From assembly GCF_026262505.1 (NCBI RefSeq), contig NC_067203.1, positions 4,960,001-5,024,000 of the forward strand: a stretch of DNA of 64,000 bases, read 5' to 3'. The stretch is from Trichomonas vaginalis G3. Taxonomy: Eukaryota > Parabasalia > Trichomonadida > Trichomonadidae. The notes beneath the pieces are model-generated. The model made no database searches. It saw nothing but the letters and a program-made list of their open reading frames with translations, and had not been told where the DNA came from. Below, piece by piece: positions 48,147-59,206 of this stretch; within the stretch, counting starts at the first letter, position 1, and each line of letters begins with the position of its first letter. A program made the translations under genes and the position numbers.

Positions 48147-48421
48147 ATAAAAAATTTCTGAGGACGAGCCAGCCGGTGACTTTTTTGTAGAGCACTCAAA
48201 ATAGTATAACTTTGTCCGGACAAGTAAGGGTCTATCGTCGCTACAGGAAAAGTTACAGGCGTTCCAAGGAAGTATACTTTGAGAAGCCTTTTCTCCATTT
48301 TAAAACAAGATAGGACGGTTATTTTACAAAACTGACAACACTTTGACCGAGTAATTTTTTGTGCTGAACAAGAAGTGTCATATAAACATCTGTCAAAAAC
48401 CGCTTTTTAACTTCACTTAAA

Positions 48422-50911
48422 ATGCCACGTAAGCTACGTAAGAATATACGTAAGAGGAAGCGAGCATTGAAACATCCAATAGTAAAACTGACACCACAAC
48501 AACAGTTGCAACAACAAATGATGAATGACCCCACTATGTTGCAACAAATGTCAAGCAACCCTATGCTTTTAAACCGAGTTATTGGTGCACAGAGTGGAGG
48601 TTTAAGAGCGGCACTTTTAGCGAAAATGGCAGGCTATGGTGGAGCTGCAGACGGAACAGCTTATAACCCTCAAAGTCAAATGAATTTGAGTTCACTCAAA
48701 AATCAAATAACAGATGTCAAAAAGTCAAACATAGACATACAGAAACAAATAAGTGAAAACGAAAAGAAACTAGAATATGACAGACACACAAAGAAACTCA
48801 ATGAGTTAAACGTAGAGAAAAAGAAGAAAGAAGAACAACTGAAAGAACTAAGTACAGAGGAATATGCGAAAAAAGTGTCAGAAAAAGCAGCAGAAGTAGC
48901 AAAAATGGAACAAGATGTTATAAATTTGAAAAACCATACTACTCAATATAAAGTACTGAAAGATGAAGAGATAAAACAAAAAGCCCTGAAGACATATATG
49001 GATAGCGATGAGTATAAAAAAGAAGTTGAAGCAAATGTAAAGGCAGAAAAACTTTTACAGTTGCAAAACCAAACCGTACAGTATGAAAACTTAGCACAAG
49101 AAAGTAAAAATAACGACGCAGCCATGCAAAAGGCAATGAAAAGTGCAGATATTATAAAAGTTAATAATGACTGGTTAGATGCCCAAGCCAACGCTAAAGC
49201 AGCCCAACTTATAGGGTCAATAAGGACAAAAATACAAGCGGATGAAGACAGTTCAAATGAAGCTTTAATGAATGCTGACTTTAAGAATGCCTTCGAAGCT
49301 CTTCATAGTAAGGTGAAACTAGTGAACGACTTCTCATCTGGAAAGAAACTGAAGTCTGAAGGTTTCGACAAAGAGTTAAGAGAAGTAGCACAAAATATGA
49401 CGAAAATAACAGATGCAGCAACGAGACAGGCAGTTCAAAGTGCCTATGACGCCGTTAGAGCAACTGTTGTGGAAAGTCAAGAAAAAGAGTTACAACAGAC
49501 CAAAACAGACCTAGTAAATGCTTTCTTAAAAACGAAAAGTCAGGTAGAACATTATGCTGCAGATGGAACATATGTGCCAGCTGGTGGAACTTATATACCA
49601 CCAAACCCTCCAAGAGAAGCACCTGCACCAGGACTACCTAAAACATTTACATCGTCACATGGACACAGACACAGGCATGCACCAAAACCAACACAACAAC
49701 CAACAGTTCAAAATCCAGCACCACAACAACAACCAAAACCAACAGTTCAAAATCCAGCACAGCAACCAACAGTTCAAAACCCTGCACCTGCACCACAACC
49801 AAAACCAGCACAACAACCACCTCCACAACCAGCACAGCAACCAACAGTTCAAAACCCTGCACAACAACAACCACAAACAGAGCAAGGACATAAAAGAAGT
49901 AGAGAAAAAGGAAACCAAGAATTCTTAAAAATGCTTAAGGAAGATTATGGTTACCCAGATACTCTTGACTTTAGTGACAGATATAAAGAAGCTATTAGAA
50001 AGTTCAAGGAAGAAAATACTGACCCGAACCTATTTAGCTTTATGGCTCAGCATCAAATCGGATATAATCTCAAACCTGGAAAATACAAGCTCGCAAAGGG
50101 ATATGATTTAATAGCATATCATCCAAATGACATGAATGAATTTACTCCGAGATATTTGGTGTCAGAGCTAAATGATAATTCAACTCTCTTCATGAAACGC
50201 GTAAAAAATAGAGACGGAACGAAAGAAGAAAGGTTTATGAGTCCGGATGACTTAGATAGGGAACTTGTTAAAAACGGTCTCGGAATATATGAAATGCCAG
50301 CAGATGAGGTACAAGAAACTCAACAGGAAAAAGTTCAGATACAACCAGACATGGAAGAAATAGTTCAGCAACAACAGCTAGAAGAGCCTGAAGGAAACGA
50401 ACAAGTCCCTCCTTTGGAAACTAACTTCACAGAACTAGATGAAGATTTGGAACAGCCGAAAAATCTTGACCCTCAACAAGTGTATGCGGAGAATATGGAA
50501 TCTTTCCAAGAGTCTAAGAAAAATTCGGCTGACATAGTAGAAGAATATCGAAAAATGTTCACCGACATACAAAAGACTCCAACATCCGATGAAAATATTC
50601 AGCATAGAATGGAAGTACTGAAAGAAAATGTACGCAAATACAATAATCCTTTTTACTTACGACCATATAACGTTCAATCTTTGGCTGAACTCGGTGAAAA
50701 TAAAAGGTTAAATTTCAACAAAACATATAGAAATGAAACATTGTTTAAAGTTCATTCAGAACCTAACCAATATGGAAACAAACCTACTTTTGTTTCTGCA
50801 GACTATGGAACTACAATGAGATGGGGTCATAAAGCTAATCCGGATAGGTGGTTTCATAAACTTACAACCTCAATTCCAAGAAGTTGTAGACGCAATGGAA
50901 GTGAATGGTGA
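48422..50911 (+). CDS. Polinton coiled-coil, P/Q-rich structural-type protein
   Basis: 829 codons. The start is strongly basic (MPRKLRKNIRKRKRALK), like a nucleic-acid-binding tail. A Gln/Met-rich stretch with a short hydrophobic, glycine-containing segment follows (GLRAALLAKMAGYGG). A long coiled coil covers about residues 85-330, a Pro/Gln/Thr-rich repeat region about 380-480 (QQPTVQNPAPQQ), and mixed sequence the rest. Large basic coiled-coil proteins placed before the capsid gene are plausible core or scaffold proteins, but I cannot match this one to a named Polinton gene. Part of a broken element. Confidence 0.55.
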   Translation: MPRKLRKNIRKRKRALKHPIVKLTPQQQLQQQMMNDPTMLQQMSSNPMLLNRVIGAQSGGLRAALLAKMAGYGGAADGTAYNPQSQMNLSSLKNQITDVKKSNIDIQKQISENEKKLEYDRHTKKLNELNVEKKKKEEQLKELSTEEYAKKVSEKAAEVAKMEQDVINLKNHTTQYKVLKDEEIKQKALKTYMDSDEYKKEVEANVKAEKLLQLQNQTVQYENLAQESKNNDAAMQKAMKSADIIKVNNDWLDAQANAKAAQLIGSIRTKIQADEDSSNEALMNADFKNAFEALHSKVKLVNDFSSGKKLKSEGFDKELREVAQNMTKITDAATRQAVQSAYDAVRATVVESQEKELQQTKTDLVNAFLKTKSQVEHYAADGTYVPAGGTYIPPNPPREAPAPGLPKTFTSSHGHRHRHAPKPTQQPTVQNPAPQQQPKPTVQNPAQQPTVQNPAPAPQPKPAQQPPPQPAQQPTVQNPAQQQPQTEQGHKRSREKGNQEFLKMLKEDYGYPDTLDFSDRYKEAIRKFKEENTDPNLFSFMAQHQIGYNLKPGKYKLAKGYDLIAYHPNDMNEFTPRYLVSELNDNSTLFMKRVKNRDGTKEERFMSPDDLDRELVKNGLGIYEMPADEVQETQQEKVQIQPDMEEIVQQQQLEEPEGNEQVPPLETNFTELDEDLEQPKNLDPQQVYAENMESFQESKKNSADIVEEYRKMFTDIQKTPTSDENIQHRMEVLKENVRKYNNPFYLRPYNVQSLAELGENKRLNFNKTYRNETLFKVHSEPNQYGNKPTFVSADYGTTMRWGHKANPDRWFHKLTTSIPRSCRRNGSEW

Positions 50912-51593
50912 ACCAGATATAGCTGGTATTTTCAGCGCGGCTTTAATGCCATTGAAAGATATGAAACATGCAGATATTTTGGACCAGTATGAAATGAACA
51001 TGGCTGATGGAAATATAACACCTGACGTTCTAGAACATTTATCTCAAAGAACTACACAGAACCATAGAGATGGTATATTTGGTGAAGAGTTTAGAAAGAC
51101 AGTTAGGGAGAGAGAAGGAAGAGAACCTATTGTACATGACCTTGCAAACGAAAGTTTGCAAAATGTCATAAAAACTTACTTTGCAGACAATGAACTGAGA
51201 AGGGATGAATATTTAAGAAAACTCAAATGGACAGTACCAAATGAAATGTTAGTATTGAAAAACATGTTCCATGACAAAATAAAACCAACTACAGAAATAA
51301 ATGACGCAAGACTGAAGCGTTGGGTAAAAGCTTTCCCATTCACAAAAGATATTATTGGTAACATGGAAAGAAAACCAGAATGGCTACAAAAACATATATT
51401 TGGAAACGAGCTTATTCCATATGGACAAGCTCTGTTTGAAGAGCTTGAACCGGAAACTCAGGAAAGAGTCATGCAAACAATAAGCGAAGACTCAAATACA
51501 AACTATGACAAAATCTTTCTAGGATATAGGTTACCTGAGATGGCGACCAGAGCCCAAAGGCAAAAAGGACATGGAAAATTTACAACATACTAG
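50895..51593 (+). pseudogene. Polinton unassigned helical protein region
   Basis: A 232-codon open stretch overlapping the end of the preceding frame. It is charged and helical (DILDQYEMNMADGNITPDVLEHL, RRDEYLRKLKWTVPNEMLVLKNMFHDKI) without a recognisable domain. Position between the coiled-coil and capsid genes suggests a structural role. Treated as a fossil part. Confidence 0.45.
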
Positions 51594-51610
51594 GTGAACA
51601 TGAGGCAAAG

Positions 51611-51805
51611 ATGCTACAACTTGAAGCAGAGGGCAAGTTACCAAAAGCGACACCAAAGAAGAAGAGAAGAGTAGAACAAAGTGAAAGTAGTGAAGAAGTA
51701 ACTTCATCTAGTGAAAGTAGTGGCAATGAAGGAAAAAGAAGAGTTAAAAACTCAGTCAGGAAGAAAGTAAAGCTTGGTCCGAGTGGGTTCTATTATGATA
51801 TATAA
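51611..51805 (+). pseudogene. Polinton short Lys/Arg/Ser-rich frame
   Basis: 64 codons, with KKKRRVEQSESSEEVTSSSESSG and a second basic cluster (KRRVKNSVRKKVK), ending GFYYDI. Composition suggests a nuclear-targeted or nucleic-acid-binding tail. No family. Part of the same structural block. Confidence 0.4.
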
Positions 51806-51871
51806 ATCCAACTATTCTATATTTTTACCCATATGAAATGTACGCCGCTCAGAATATAACGCCAAACAGTT

Positions 51872-53446
51872 TTGGATGCCATGAACGGAAATGTTTCCGA
51901 ATGGTATAACGAATGCGACAATGCCATTAGAAGGTCAGAAATAGTTCCTGGAACTTACAAATATACAACTGCTGTTTCTTATGGAAACGTAGGTGAGTTT
52001 GGAGAAGGTTCTTCAACAACAGTAGATATTGCTTGCGACAGGTTTCATATTATTTCTATTGACAACTCATTCTTATACGTGGAACAAGACATTGAAATAA
52101 AACCTTCTGCCAAGTTGTCTGACAAGAAAGGTTGCAATGGAATTTTCTATGTCGGATACCAATATGCTCCAGAAGTTTTCATGGGATATAAGATATATTC
52201 TAACTCTGACTTAGTTCAAACAGTAACATGGGCAAACTATGAATGGTTCGCTTTGAGAAACTCAGTACAACCACAAGCTAGAGAACAAACAGACCAGTAT
52301 GCAACTATTGAGAAAATAAGAAGACTTGACCCTAACGTTCCAGGAGTTTATGTTAACCTTTCTGGACAAACTGCAGCAGCAGTAACCAAAGTAAAACTGA
52401 AACTTAGAGTTCCTTTGTCATCTTTCCTCATCTTAAGGTTTTTAAGATACTTGCCAAACTGGGCAGGAAAAATTTCTATCGAACTTACTCCAAGCAAAAA
52501 TAACTTAGTCAATGCACCAACACAAGACCCATTCAGCATTACTGTAGCTGGAACTGGTGGAGCCAAGTTCTGTGACTTTTGCAAAGACAAAGTTGACTTA
52601 GACTTTGGTTTCTCAAACCTCAACACTGAAGTAAACAATTATTTCAATGCTGCTGGAGATGCTTGGGACCCAGTTAAGTTCACATGCGAACAGTTTGAAT
52701 GCAAGAGAATAGAAAGCAGACTTGCCGTTTATATGTTGGACCCAGATATTTCAAATGCTTTAGCTGCCAAATATATTGCAGTTCCACTTATGTTCCCTAT
52801 ACACCAAATATCTGTCAAAGACTTTGCAGGTGAAGTTGGAAACCAAAATCCAGGAGCCGCAGGTGCAAGAACAGATATTGCTTTAACAACTGCAATGAAA
52901 CATGCAGATACTATGTTTGTACTGTTCAGACGAACTATAAATGACTATTCTTGTTTCTACAACCCTGGTATTAAATATCATATAAACATAGATGGCAAAT
53001 ATTATCCAAGAGAAGAATATTCTACAGTTGAGGATATGAGGTCATACAACTTGACATTAGATGCTATGAAATTTAACAACAACTTCACAACAACCATTAA
53101 CACTGAAATGCAAAGTTCTATTATGCCATATGTGAAAGTATGGACTCATACAGGAGGTCAAAAAACTCAATATACAAATGGAGACCGTTCAAACTTTTGG
53201 CTTGGCATTCCATTTGCTGACTCAGAAGACTTTATGGGTGGTATTTCAACTGTTGGTACAGTTCAAATACAATATACTGGTGACAGAGACGGTCCAGATG
53301 AATTGAAAGCAAAGAAGTTTACAAAACCAATAGCACTTTTCACGGAAGATGCTCTTTTGAAGATTCGTTCGATGAAACCTGCTGGGGCTCCTCAGATTGG
53401 CATAACGACAGCTTCTATCGAGCAGATTTTGGCAGCAGGTCAGTAA
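51872..53446 (+). CDS. Polinton major capsid protein, likely double jelly-roll
   Basis: 524 codons, all-beta in character. Features expected of the double jelly-roll capsid proteins of Polintons and large DNA viruses are visible: an N-terminal beta-rich domain (FHIISIDNSFLYVEQDIEIKP), the central stretch VKLKLRVPLSSFLILRFLRYLPNWAGKISIELTPSKNN, and a second beta-rich half with a conserved-looking PLMFPIHQISVKDFAGEVG. Length is within the family range. Capsid assignment rests on this pattern and on gene context near an ATPase; no search was run. Belongs to a broken element. Confidence 0.68.
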   Translation: MDAMNGNVSEWYNECDNAIRRSEIVPGTYKYTTAVSYGNVGEFGEGSSTTVDIACDRFHIISIDNSFLYVEQDIEIKPSAKLSDKKGCNGIFYVGYQYAPEVFMGYKIYSNSDLVQTVTWANYEWFALRNSVQPQAREQTDQYATIEKIRRLDPNVPGVYVNLSGQTAAAVTKVKLKLRVPLSSFLILRFLRYLPNWAGKISIELTPSKNNLVNAPTQDPFSITVAGTGGAKFCDFCKDKVDLDFGFSNLNTEVNNYFNAAGDAWDPVKFTCEQFECKRIESRLAVYMLDPDISNALAAKYIAVPLMFPIHQISVKDFAGEVGNQNPGAAGARTDIALTTAMKHADTMFVLFRRTINDYSCFYNPGIKYHINIDGKYYPREEYSTVEDMRSYNLTLDAMKFNNNFTTTINTEMQSSIMPYVKVWTHTGGQKTQYTNGDRSNFWLGIPFADSEDFMGGISTVGTVQIQYTGDRDGPDELKAKKFTKPIALFTEDALLKIRSMKPAGAPQIGITTASIEQILAAGQ

Positions 53447-53552
53447 GTTGTTCTTGAACTGACTTCTCTCCGTCAAATATTGACAGTACGCCAGTTTTGA
53501 CATAATATTGTAAGATAAACTTTCCTTTAGTAATATCGGTCAGTTTTGAAGT

Positions 53553-53762
53553 TTAATATTTTTTGTCTGCTTCAAGAACTTTCACCATCTCGGTTATACC
53601 AACTTTCTTTGCTTTATGAAAATATTTAGGTTCAGCAAAGACTGCTATTCTATAACATTTTCCATTGTTTGTGTAAAGAACTATTCTGTCAATGTATTTG
53701 TATTGTTTGTGAGTATAAACTTTGTTCTGCTTCAATTTCAATAGATATCCGAATACGTCCAT
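53553..53762 (-). CDS. Polinton small unassigned frame (69 codons)
   Basis: An ATG-initiated short protein (MDVFGYLLKLKQNKVYTHKQ, then RIVLYTNNGKCYRIAVFAEPKYFHKAKKVG) with a beta-rich, basic composition. It is convergent with the capsid gene. No family recognised. Confidence 0.4.
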   Translation of the reverse strand: MDVFGYLLKLKQNKVYTHKQYKYIDRIVLYTNNGKCYRIAVFAEPKYFHKAKKVGITEMVKVLEADKKY

Positions 53763-53780
53763 CTTTTTATTCTAAGTAAA

Positions 53781-54359
53781 ATGTCATTTCCGAAAAATAG
53801 AAGCGTAAGTGTTTTCAAAAGGTTTAATGGCGGTGGCAGATGTGAAGTTAAATTCACCAACTCAAACAAACAGTCAAAGTGTTATTGTCAATGTCAAAGA
53901 CAGAGATGTTGAAATGGGGAAACCATACGAAGACGAAGATGGTATAACAATTGTTCCTGTAAAAGAACCAACATATCCTGAAGTTAGCAGAGACTTAAGT
54001 TCTGTTGCAGATATTCGAAACGACTACCAACACTGAAAGACAAACTTCAAACTCAGGAGAAGATTTGTCAAGCTTTAAGTATAATGTTAAACTTGGTCGA
54101 ACACAACCCTGTAAAAGTGAACTCATATGTCATTGCACCTCATGAAGTTTTGAAAGAACTATTGAAACTTTTGACAGAGGCAGACGATATAAACATCAAA
54201 GAAATAGAACCCGACATTAGTTGCTGTGGTGTTTCATATAATGCCATTGACAAGATATACGTTATGAAAGGAGGTGAAACGTTGAACTTAAAATATAGTT
54301 TCCCAGACGTTATAAAAATATTTGACGACCACAACATTTCATTAAAGTTTATTTGCTAA
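53781..54359 (+). pseudogene. Polinton region with short unassigned frames
   Basis: Two short open stretches, one Asp/Val/Pro-rich (VIVNVKDRDVEMGKPYEDEDGITIVPVKEP) and one mixed (LKELLKLLTEADDINIKEIEPDISCCGVSYNAIDKIYVM). They lie just downstream of the capsid gene, where Polintons often keep minor structural genes. No assignment is possible. Fossil part. Confidence 0.35.
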
Positions 54360-54363
54360 GTAA

Positions 54364-55155
54364 ATGGCAGAAGACATAATGGTTTATACTATTACGACTA
54401 AAAACCCTGAGTCATATAATTCTATAACAACAAACTTACAAAGTTCCTCAAGGACGATATTGTAAACTAACCTTAAACACAATGACGACTAAAGCCTGTT
54501 TTGCTCTTTTGACACCAGAAGACTTTATTGTTGTGAATGGTAAAAAATACTCCTTTGAAGATACTTACTCAGATATACCAACAACAGGTTTTGTTGACTT
54601 ATTAATACTTTAAGTACGGGTGTAACATGTGCTGCAACTAGAGCAGGTTTCATTATGTTTGGATGTCCGACTGAGTTACTATAAACGATATGAGCTATAA
54701 TACAAAACTTATTTCTGTTTTTACTACAACAGTTTCCTATAACAGGAAAAAGGTGTCATACAAGGAATGTCTATTCCATTGACATTAGCACACCAATTCT
54801 TATATATTGTTTCAAACTTAGGTTCAAGTGTTATTCGAATGTCGACAGAAACTATTATGACCAAAAGATCTATGCGTATAAACAATACTTTCTCTGCTGG
54901 TTTGCCTATTGTTCATTCGAATGCAGAATTTTCAACCTTAGTGAACTCAAACACTTTGGCAAGTATAACGTTGACATTAGTTGACGCAAACTTTGTTCCT
55001 GTAAAACTTTTATGTCCTATGTATTTGTCAATGACGGCAGAAAGTTCGAATTGGAAGATGCAACTGGTGAAAGTATTGTATTACAAGAACAACTTCAACA
55101 ACAAATAGCTCAAGAACAACAAATGCAACAAATGGAACAACAAAGTCAAGAATAA
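54364..55155 (+). pseudogene. Polinton remnant, possible minor structural gene
   Basis: Discontinuous protein-like stretches, including FALLTPEDFIVVNGKKYSFEDTYSDIP and IPLTLAHQFLYIVSNLGSSVIRMST, with beta-rich composition and a Gln-rich end. The position after the capsid gene would suit a penton-type protein, but similarity cannot be shown by eye. Broken, with several breaks. Confidence 0.35.
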
Positions 55156-55184
55156 AAAAATATTATTTTTTTTTATTTTTATAA

Positions 55185-56424
55185 AAATGTACAGAATAGA
55201 TGTTTCAGATTTTTATGACTTCCAAGCATTCAGAAATATGTGTCCATTTAGAGACTATAACAAAGCAGTCGAGAATTTGAAACGTTAGTCATTTATGTTG
55301 ACTCTGCCCCAGAATGTTATGTCATGAAAGAATGGGATGTTGTCTTTAACAAACCAAGAGCAACAATAGTGTCTGAACAAGAATGTAGACAGAAACTTAA
55401 GAAAATAAAAGTCGTACAAGTTGGAATGAAGATGTTAGATGCTTGGGATATCTTATTGTCAAAGTTAGAAGATTTTTCAGTTCGTGGTATAAAGTTTTAT
55501 ACACCTTCTCCAAACTTCTATTCTATCTTCACTGGATATAAATATGAACAAGTAGAATGGAAAGAAAATATTATAGAAGCTTGGTTAGACCATGTCAAAG
55601 AAATTATATGCAATGGAAACGAAAAGGTTTATGAGTATATCTTATGTTGGTTTGCAAACATCTTACAACATCCAAGTGCTAAAAATGAAACTGCTCTCAT
55701 TATAATTGGAAAACAAGGAACTGGTAAGAATACTTTCTTTACAGATATTTTTGTGCAAACTGTTAGAAGGTTATTCGAATCCGAATATGACAAACTTAGA
55801 AAACATCTGTGGCAAGTTTAACTCCTCAATAGAGAATATGAAACTTATAGTTTGCAATGAAACTTCAAAGTATAGATACAACAAAAGTTTTGAACTCAGA
55901 TGCTTTGAAGAGTCTTATAACAGACAAAGTTGGAGTTGTTGAAAAGAAAGTATAAAGACCAAAGAGTTTGTGAAAATGTTGCAAACTTCATTATGGTTTC
56001 AAACAATGCTGTTCCGATGAAGTTAGAAAGTTCTGACAGAAGATATGTAGTTGTCAGAACGTCAGAAGCTCATATGCAAGATACAGAATATTTTGACGAC
56101 TTAGCAGAAACTTTGACACCAGAGTTTTACAACCATTTGTTCTCATACTTTATGACATTAGATATTTCTAAGTTCAATCCAAGACAAATTCCACATACCG
56201 AAGAGAGACAAACATTGTTAGAAGCAAACAAGAGTGTATATGAACTGTTCATAGAAGAAAGCGACTTTGTGTCATTAGATGAAAGGTCATTGTACGATTC
56301 GTATAAACAATATTGTCAAGAATATGGTTATATGGCAGCTTCTAAACGTACATTCTTGGCAAATGTCAAAAGTCTTTTAGATGTTCAGAATGGTGTATAT
56401 ACAAAGAAAATTTTTTCTGAGTAA
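55185..56424 (+). pseudogene. Polinton superfamily 3 helicase remnant
   Basis: A P-loop of the superfamily 3 type is visible (TALIIIGKQGTGKNTFF). Further on come IMVSNNAVPMKLESSDRRYVVVRTSE, the usual sensor and arginine-finger area, and a C-terminal winged-helix-like end (YDSYKQYCQEYGYMAASKRTFLANVKSLL). These are the marks of primase-helicases of the D5/P4 type that unwind viral or plasmid DNA. In this element the gene is broken, with about three breaks. Confidence 0.75.
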
Positions 56425-56459
56425 ATTTAAAAAAAATATTTTTTTATCCGATAGAAAAG

Positions 56460-56879
56460 ATGACGAAATTCATCTCAGTAAACAAGTACATGTCAGGACT
56501 TAAAGAAGAACTAGACCCATTTACATATTTGAATGTTTACTTCTACCATTTTGAAAAGTCTTCATTCAGCAAAGTTTGGAACATCGAACCAGTTAAGTTT
56601 GCTATTGTGACTAAAAATGGTGCGAAATTTGAAGACTTAGACATAGAAGGTTTGTTAACAGTCAAAGAAAGTTTTGACAGAAGGTTCTCAAACCTTAAAG
56701 AAGGCAAAGCATACAAACTTGTTATACCTTATGAACCAAAGAAGACAGACGACTATGAATATTATGAGTCTAAAGTTGTAGAAGTTCAAGGTAAATTGGG
56801 TAAAAAGATTTTAGAGTCTAAGCCAGTGTTTACTCCTAAAGAGGAAGAGAACATTGACATTGACCCAGAAATGTTCTAA
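56460..56879 (+). CDS. Polinton unassigned protein (139 codons)
   Basis: ATG-initiated and open. Contents include FTYLNVYFYHFEKSSFSKVWNIEPVKFAIVTKNGAKFEDL, YKLVIPYEPKKTDDYEYYESKVVEVQGKLG and an acidic end. The beta-rich middle may be a small binding domain, possibly single-strand DNA binding given its place next to the helicase; that is a guess. Preceded by an A/T-rich spacer like other genes of the element. Confidence 0.45.
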   Translation: MTKFISVNKYMSGLKEELDPFTYLNVYFYHFEKSSFSKVWNIEPVKFAIVTKNGAKFEDLDIEGLLTVKESFDRRFSNLKEGKAYKLVIPYEPKKTDDYEYYESKVVEVQGKLGKKILESKPVFTPKEEENIDIDPEMF

Positions 56880-56895
56880 AAATAAAATTTTATTT

Positions 56896-57348
56896 TTACA
56901 TGTCAAATTTCTTTTTCTCTGGAACTGGTTCAGGTTCTTTCTTCTCTTCTTCTACTTTCTTTTCTTTCTTTTCTCTCTTCTTCTTTTCTGGTGGAGTTAT
57001 GTCAAATTTGGCGCAACTATATTTATGTAAAAGTTCTTTGTCCTTTAATAGCTCATCTATTCTGTTTTCTATTTCATCTTCAAGAACAGCGCATGTGTCT
57101 TCTTTGCATTCTAAGAACTTTTGTTGGACTTCATCTTTCCAATCGGCGTCATCTCTGTCAACAAGTCTGTCATTGACAAATTTTAAGACTGCTCTTTGTA
57201 ATGTTTTATGGTTCTTGTCATATTCCCAGAAACAGAACTTTAGAACAAATTCACCTTTCTTGTTTACACTATGTAAGATTTTATGGTCGACAGATGTTTT
57301 GCTGTCAAAAAGTTTGTCTCGAATATAGATAGCGAAATCGCTAGACAT
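56896..57348 (-). CDS. Polinton Lys/Glu-rich protein (150 codons)
   Basis: ATG-initiated, beginning MSSDFAIYIRDKLFDSKTSV. The first 115 residues look globular (LKFCFWEYDKNHKTLQRAVLKFVNDRLVDRDDADW), and the tail is a Lys/Glu/Pro repeat (KKREKKEKKVEEEKKEPEPVPEKKK). No family recognised. It is convergent with the preceding gene. Confidence 0.45.
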   Translation of the reverse strand: MSSDFAIYIRDKLFDSKTSVDHKILHSVNKKGEFVLKFCFWEYDKNHKTLQRAVLKFVNDRLVDRDDADWKDEVQQKFLECKEDTCAVLEDEIENRIDELLKDKELLHKYSCAKFDITPPEKKKREKKEKKVEEEKKEPEPVPEKKKFDM

Positions 57349-57384
57349 TTTCTAAAAGATAGAAATTTTAATTTTTCTAAAAAT

Positions 57385-58250
57385 ATGTTAGAAAAAAAGT
57401 TTGCTGACATTGACAAAAATTTGAGAATGTTTTAACAAGAACAAGAGGAAGTTAGAAAATGCTCAGATAAAACATGACAAGTTCTTATTTGCTCAGAATG
57501 GTATACAGGTCTAATTGCCACCACCTGGGTCTGGTAAGACTTTCACTTATCTTAAAATGGCTGCACAAACAACAAGAACTAGATGAGAAGAACCCATTCT
57601 ATGAGTTAGTTGTTATTTGTAGTACTTCTGGTCAATTTGACCAAACCGTCAATTTGTTCAAAGATATTATAAGAAGTCTAAGTTAGTATGTATAAAGGAT
57701 ACTGAGTTGTTAGATTGGATAAAGAAGTACCAAAGAAGAGTTTTGAAGTATAATGCTATAAATGAGTATATAAATTCTAAGTTCAAAGACCCAAATGAGA
57801 AATGCAGAGAATATTAGAGAAGAAACACACTTCAGAAACAAACAGAAAGAGATAGAATACATTTCGAAGAAATTGCAATCTTACGATTGGAAGACATACC
57901 CTCATAGATGTCTTCTTATTTTAGATGATTTCGCCTCTCATCCTTTGTTAAAGAACAGAGAACAAGATATGTGTCGAATTCTTAAGAAGCTCAGACACTT
58001 TAACATCTCAGTTGTCATTTGTGTACAGACAGCAAAGAGTTTAAGTAAGGATGTTAAAAGAATACTTACTGACATAATACTTTTCCCCGGATTGTCCGAA
58101 GACGATTTCATGGAACTTATGAAAGAGTCCATGGCAGGTAAGTTTGACAGACATGAACTATGGGAGAAGTACAAAGTCATACAAGACCCTCATACTTCTT
58201 TCAGAATTCATATCTACGCAAACAAAGTTCAAATTGTAAAAAGTCAATAA
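57385..58250 (+). pseudogene. Polinton genome-packaging ATPase remnant (FtsK-HerA type)
   Basis: Walker A PPGSGKT and, later, Walker B RCLLILDDFASHP are visible, followed by MCRILKKLRHFNISVVICVQTAKSLSKDVKRILTDIILFPGL. That last stretch is the segment with the conserved Gln sensor typical of the A32-like packaging ATPases of Polintons and large DNA viruses. In the living element it would drive DNA into capsids. Here the gene is broken, with about three breaks. Confidence 0.78.
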
Positions 58251-58265
58251 AAATAAATGGTTCAT

Positions 58266-59126
58266 CTACCCTACTTGTTTGAAGTTGTCAAAATACTCTG
58301 TTATTTTTTCTTTCAGTAGCGGTAAGTCTTCTTTGAATGTAAGTATTGTACAACCTTTCATATCATAGTGTGTTTGAGGTAACGTATCTTGAACTATTTG
58401 TTTCACATCTTCATTTGGGGTCATTGAAATCGGTAAGTTTTCGCGATAGAACCAATTTCTGTCAGATTTGTAAATCTTAGCAAGGTCGTAAAAGCTTTTG
58501 TTGTTTCTTCTGACTAAATGCAACATAACCATATCTTTATCTTCTTCATTTTCCATCTCTTCAGTATAAATCATATACTTATAGTTCTTTTCCTTTCCTT
58601 TTGGTACCGAACGTGGTATTCTTTTCTGAATGCTTTTGTCTTTTGCTTCAATGACTTCATCTTTTGCATGAAGTTTCTTTTCCATCTCTTCACGTTCTTG
58701 TCTATGAATTTCGTCAAGAAGTCTGTAAATATACCAAGCATAACGAGGCGAAGCCCACATTGCAACAGCATTTACAAGAAGTCTATGTACATAATATCCT
58801 CTCAAACCGTTTGGCAATTTTTCACGATTTTCATAGAGTTTTGGCGACTGGGGTTTTTCTCCCACTCGAGTTTTTGCGACTACGGGATTTCTCGTAGTCG
58901 AATTTTCAGCTTCATTTAATAGTTCAATAGTGCTTTGGTTCCTAAACCAGTCTTGTGGTTTCTTATTGTCGGGTGCAAAACATGCTGTCAAAATACTTTG
59001 CATTTGGTACATATCGTCTTTGACCGAACGAATGAGACGGAGTTGTTTGTTAAACTGAACCCACTCATATTCTTCGTTTATAGCTTCATGGACTATAACG
59101 GTTGTTGTGTTCTCTGTTGTTGACAT
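58266..59126 (-). CDS. Polinton KilA-N domain protein
   Basis: 287 codons from the first ATG. The KilA-N core is visible at about residues 25-135: EWVQFNKQLRLIRS, QDWFRNQSTIELLNE, LRGYYVHRLLVNAVAMWASPRYAWYIYRLLDE. A charged coiled linker follows, then a second domain (YMIYTEEME, MVMLHLVRRNNKSFYDL) of the kind found after KilA-N in large DNA viruses. KilA-N proteins bind DNA; exact roles vary. It is preceded by the same A/T-rich cassette (59138-59204) that precedes the gene at 59470. Open over its full length. Confidence 0.75.
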   Translation of the reverse strand: MSTTENTTTVIVHEAINEEYEWVQFNKQLRLIRSVKDDMYQMQSILTACFAPDNKKPQDWFRNQSTIELLNEAENSTTRNPVVAKTRVGEKPQSPKLYENREKLPNGLRGYYVHRLLVNAVAMWASPRYAWYIYRLLDEIHRQEREEMEKKLHAKDEVIEAKDKSIQKRIPRSVPKGKEKNYKYMIYTEEMENEEDKDMVMLHLVRRNNKSFYDLAKIYKSDRNWFYRENLPISMTPNEDVKQIVQDTLPQTHYDMKGCTILTFKEDLPLLKEKITEYFDNFKQVG

Positions 59127-59206
59127 TACTGTCTTTACATACAAAATAAAAAAATAAATAAAAATAAAACTAACTTTATTTTTTCTATCTTAAGGAAATT
59201 CATTAT

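Noticed and set aside
48150-48200. Hammerhead- or HDV-like ribozyme near CTGAGGACGAG
   Set aside because: The conserved core of either ribozyme class could not be completed.
49554-49928. His/Gln-rich frame inside the Polinton coiled-coil gene
   Set aside because: It is a shadow of the Pro/Gln repeat in the main frame.
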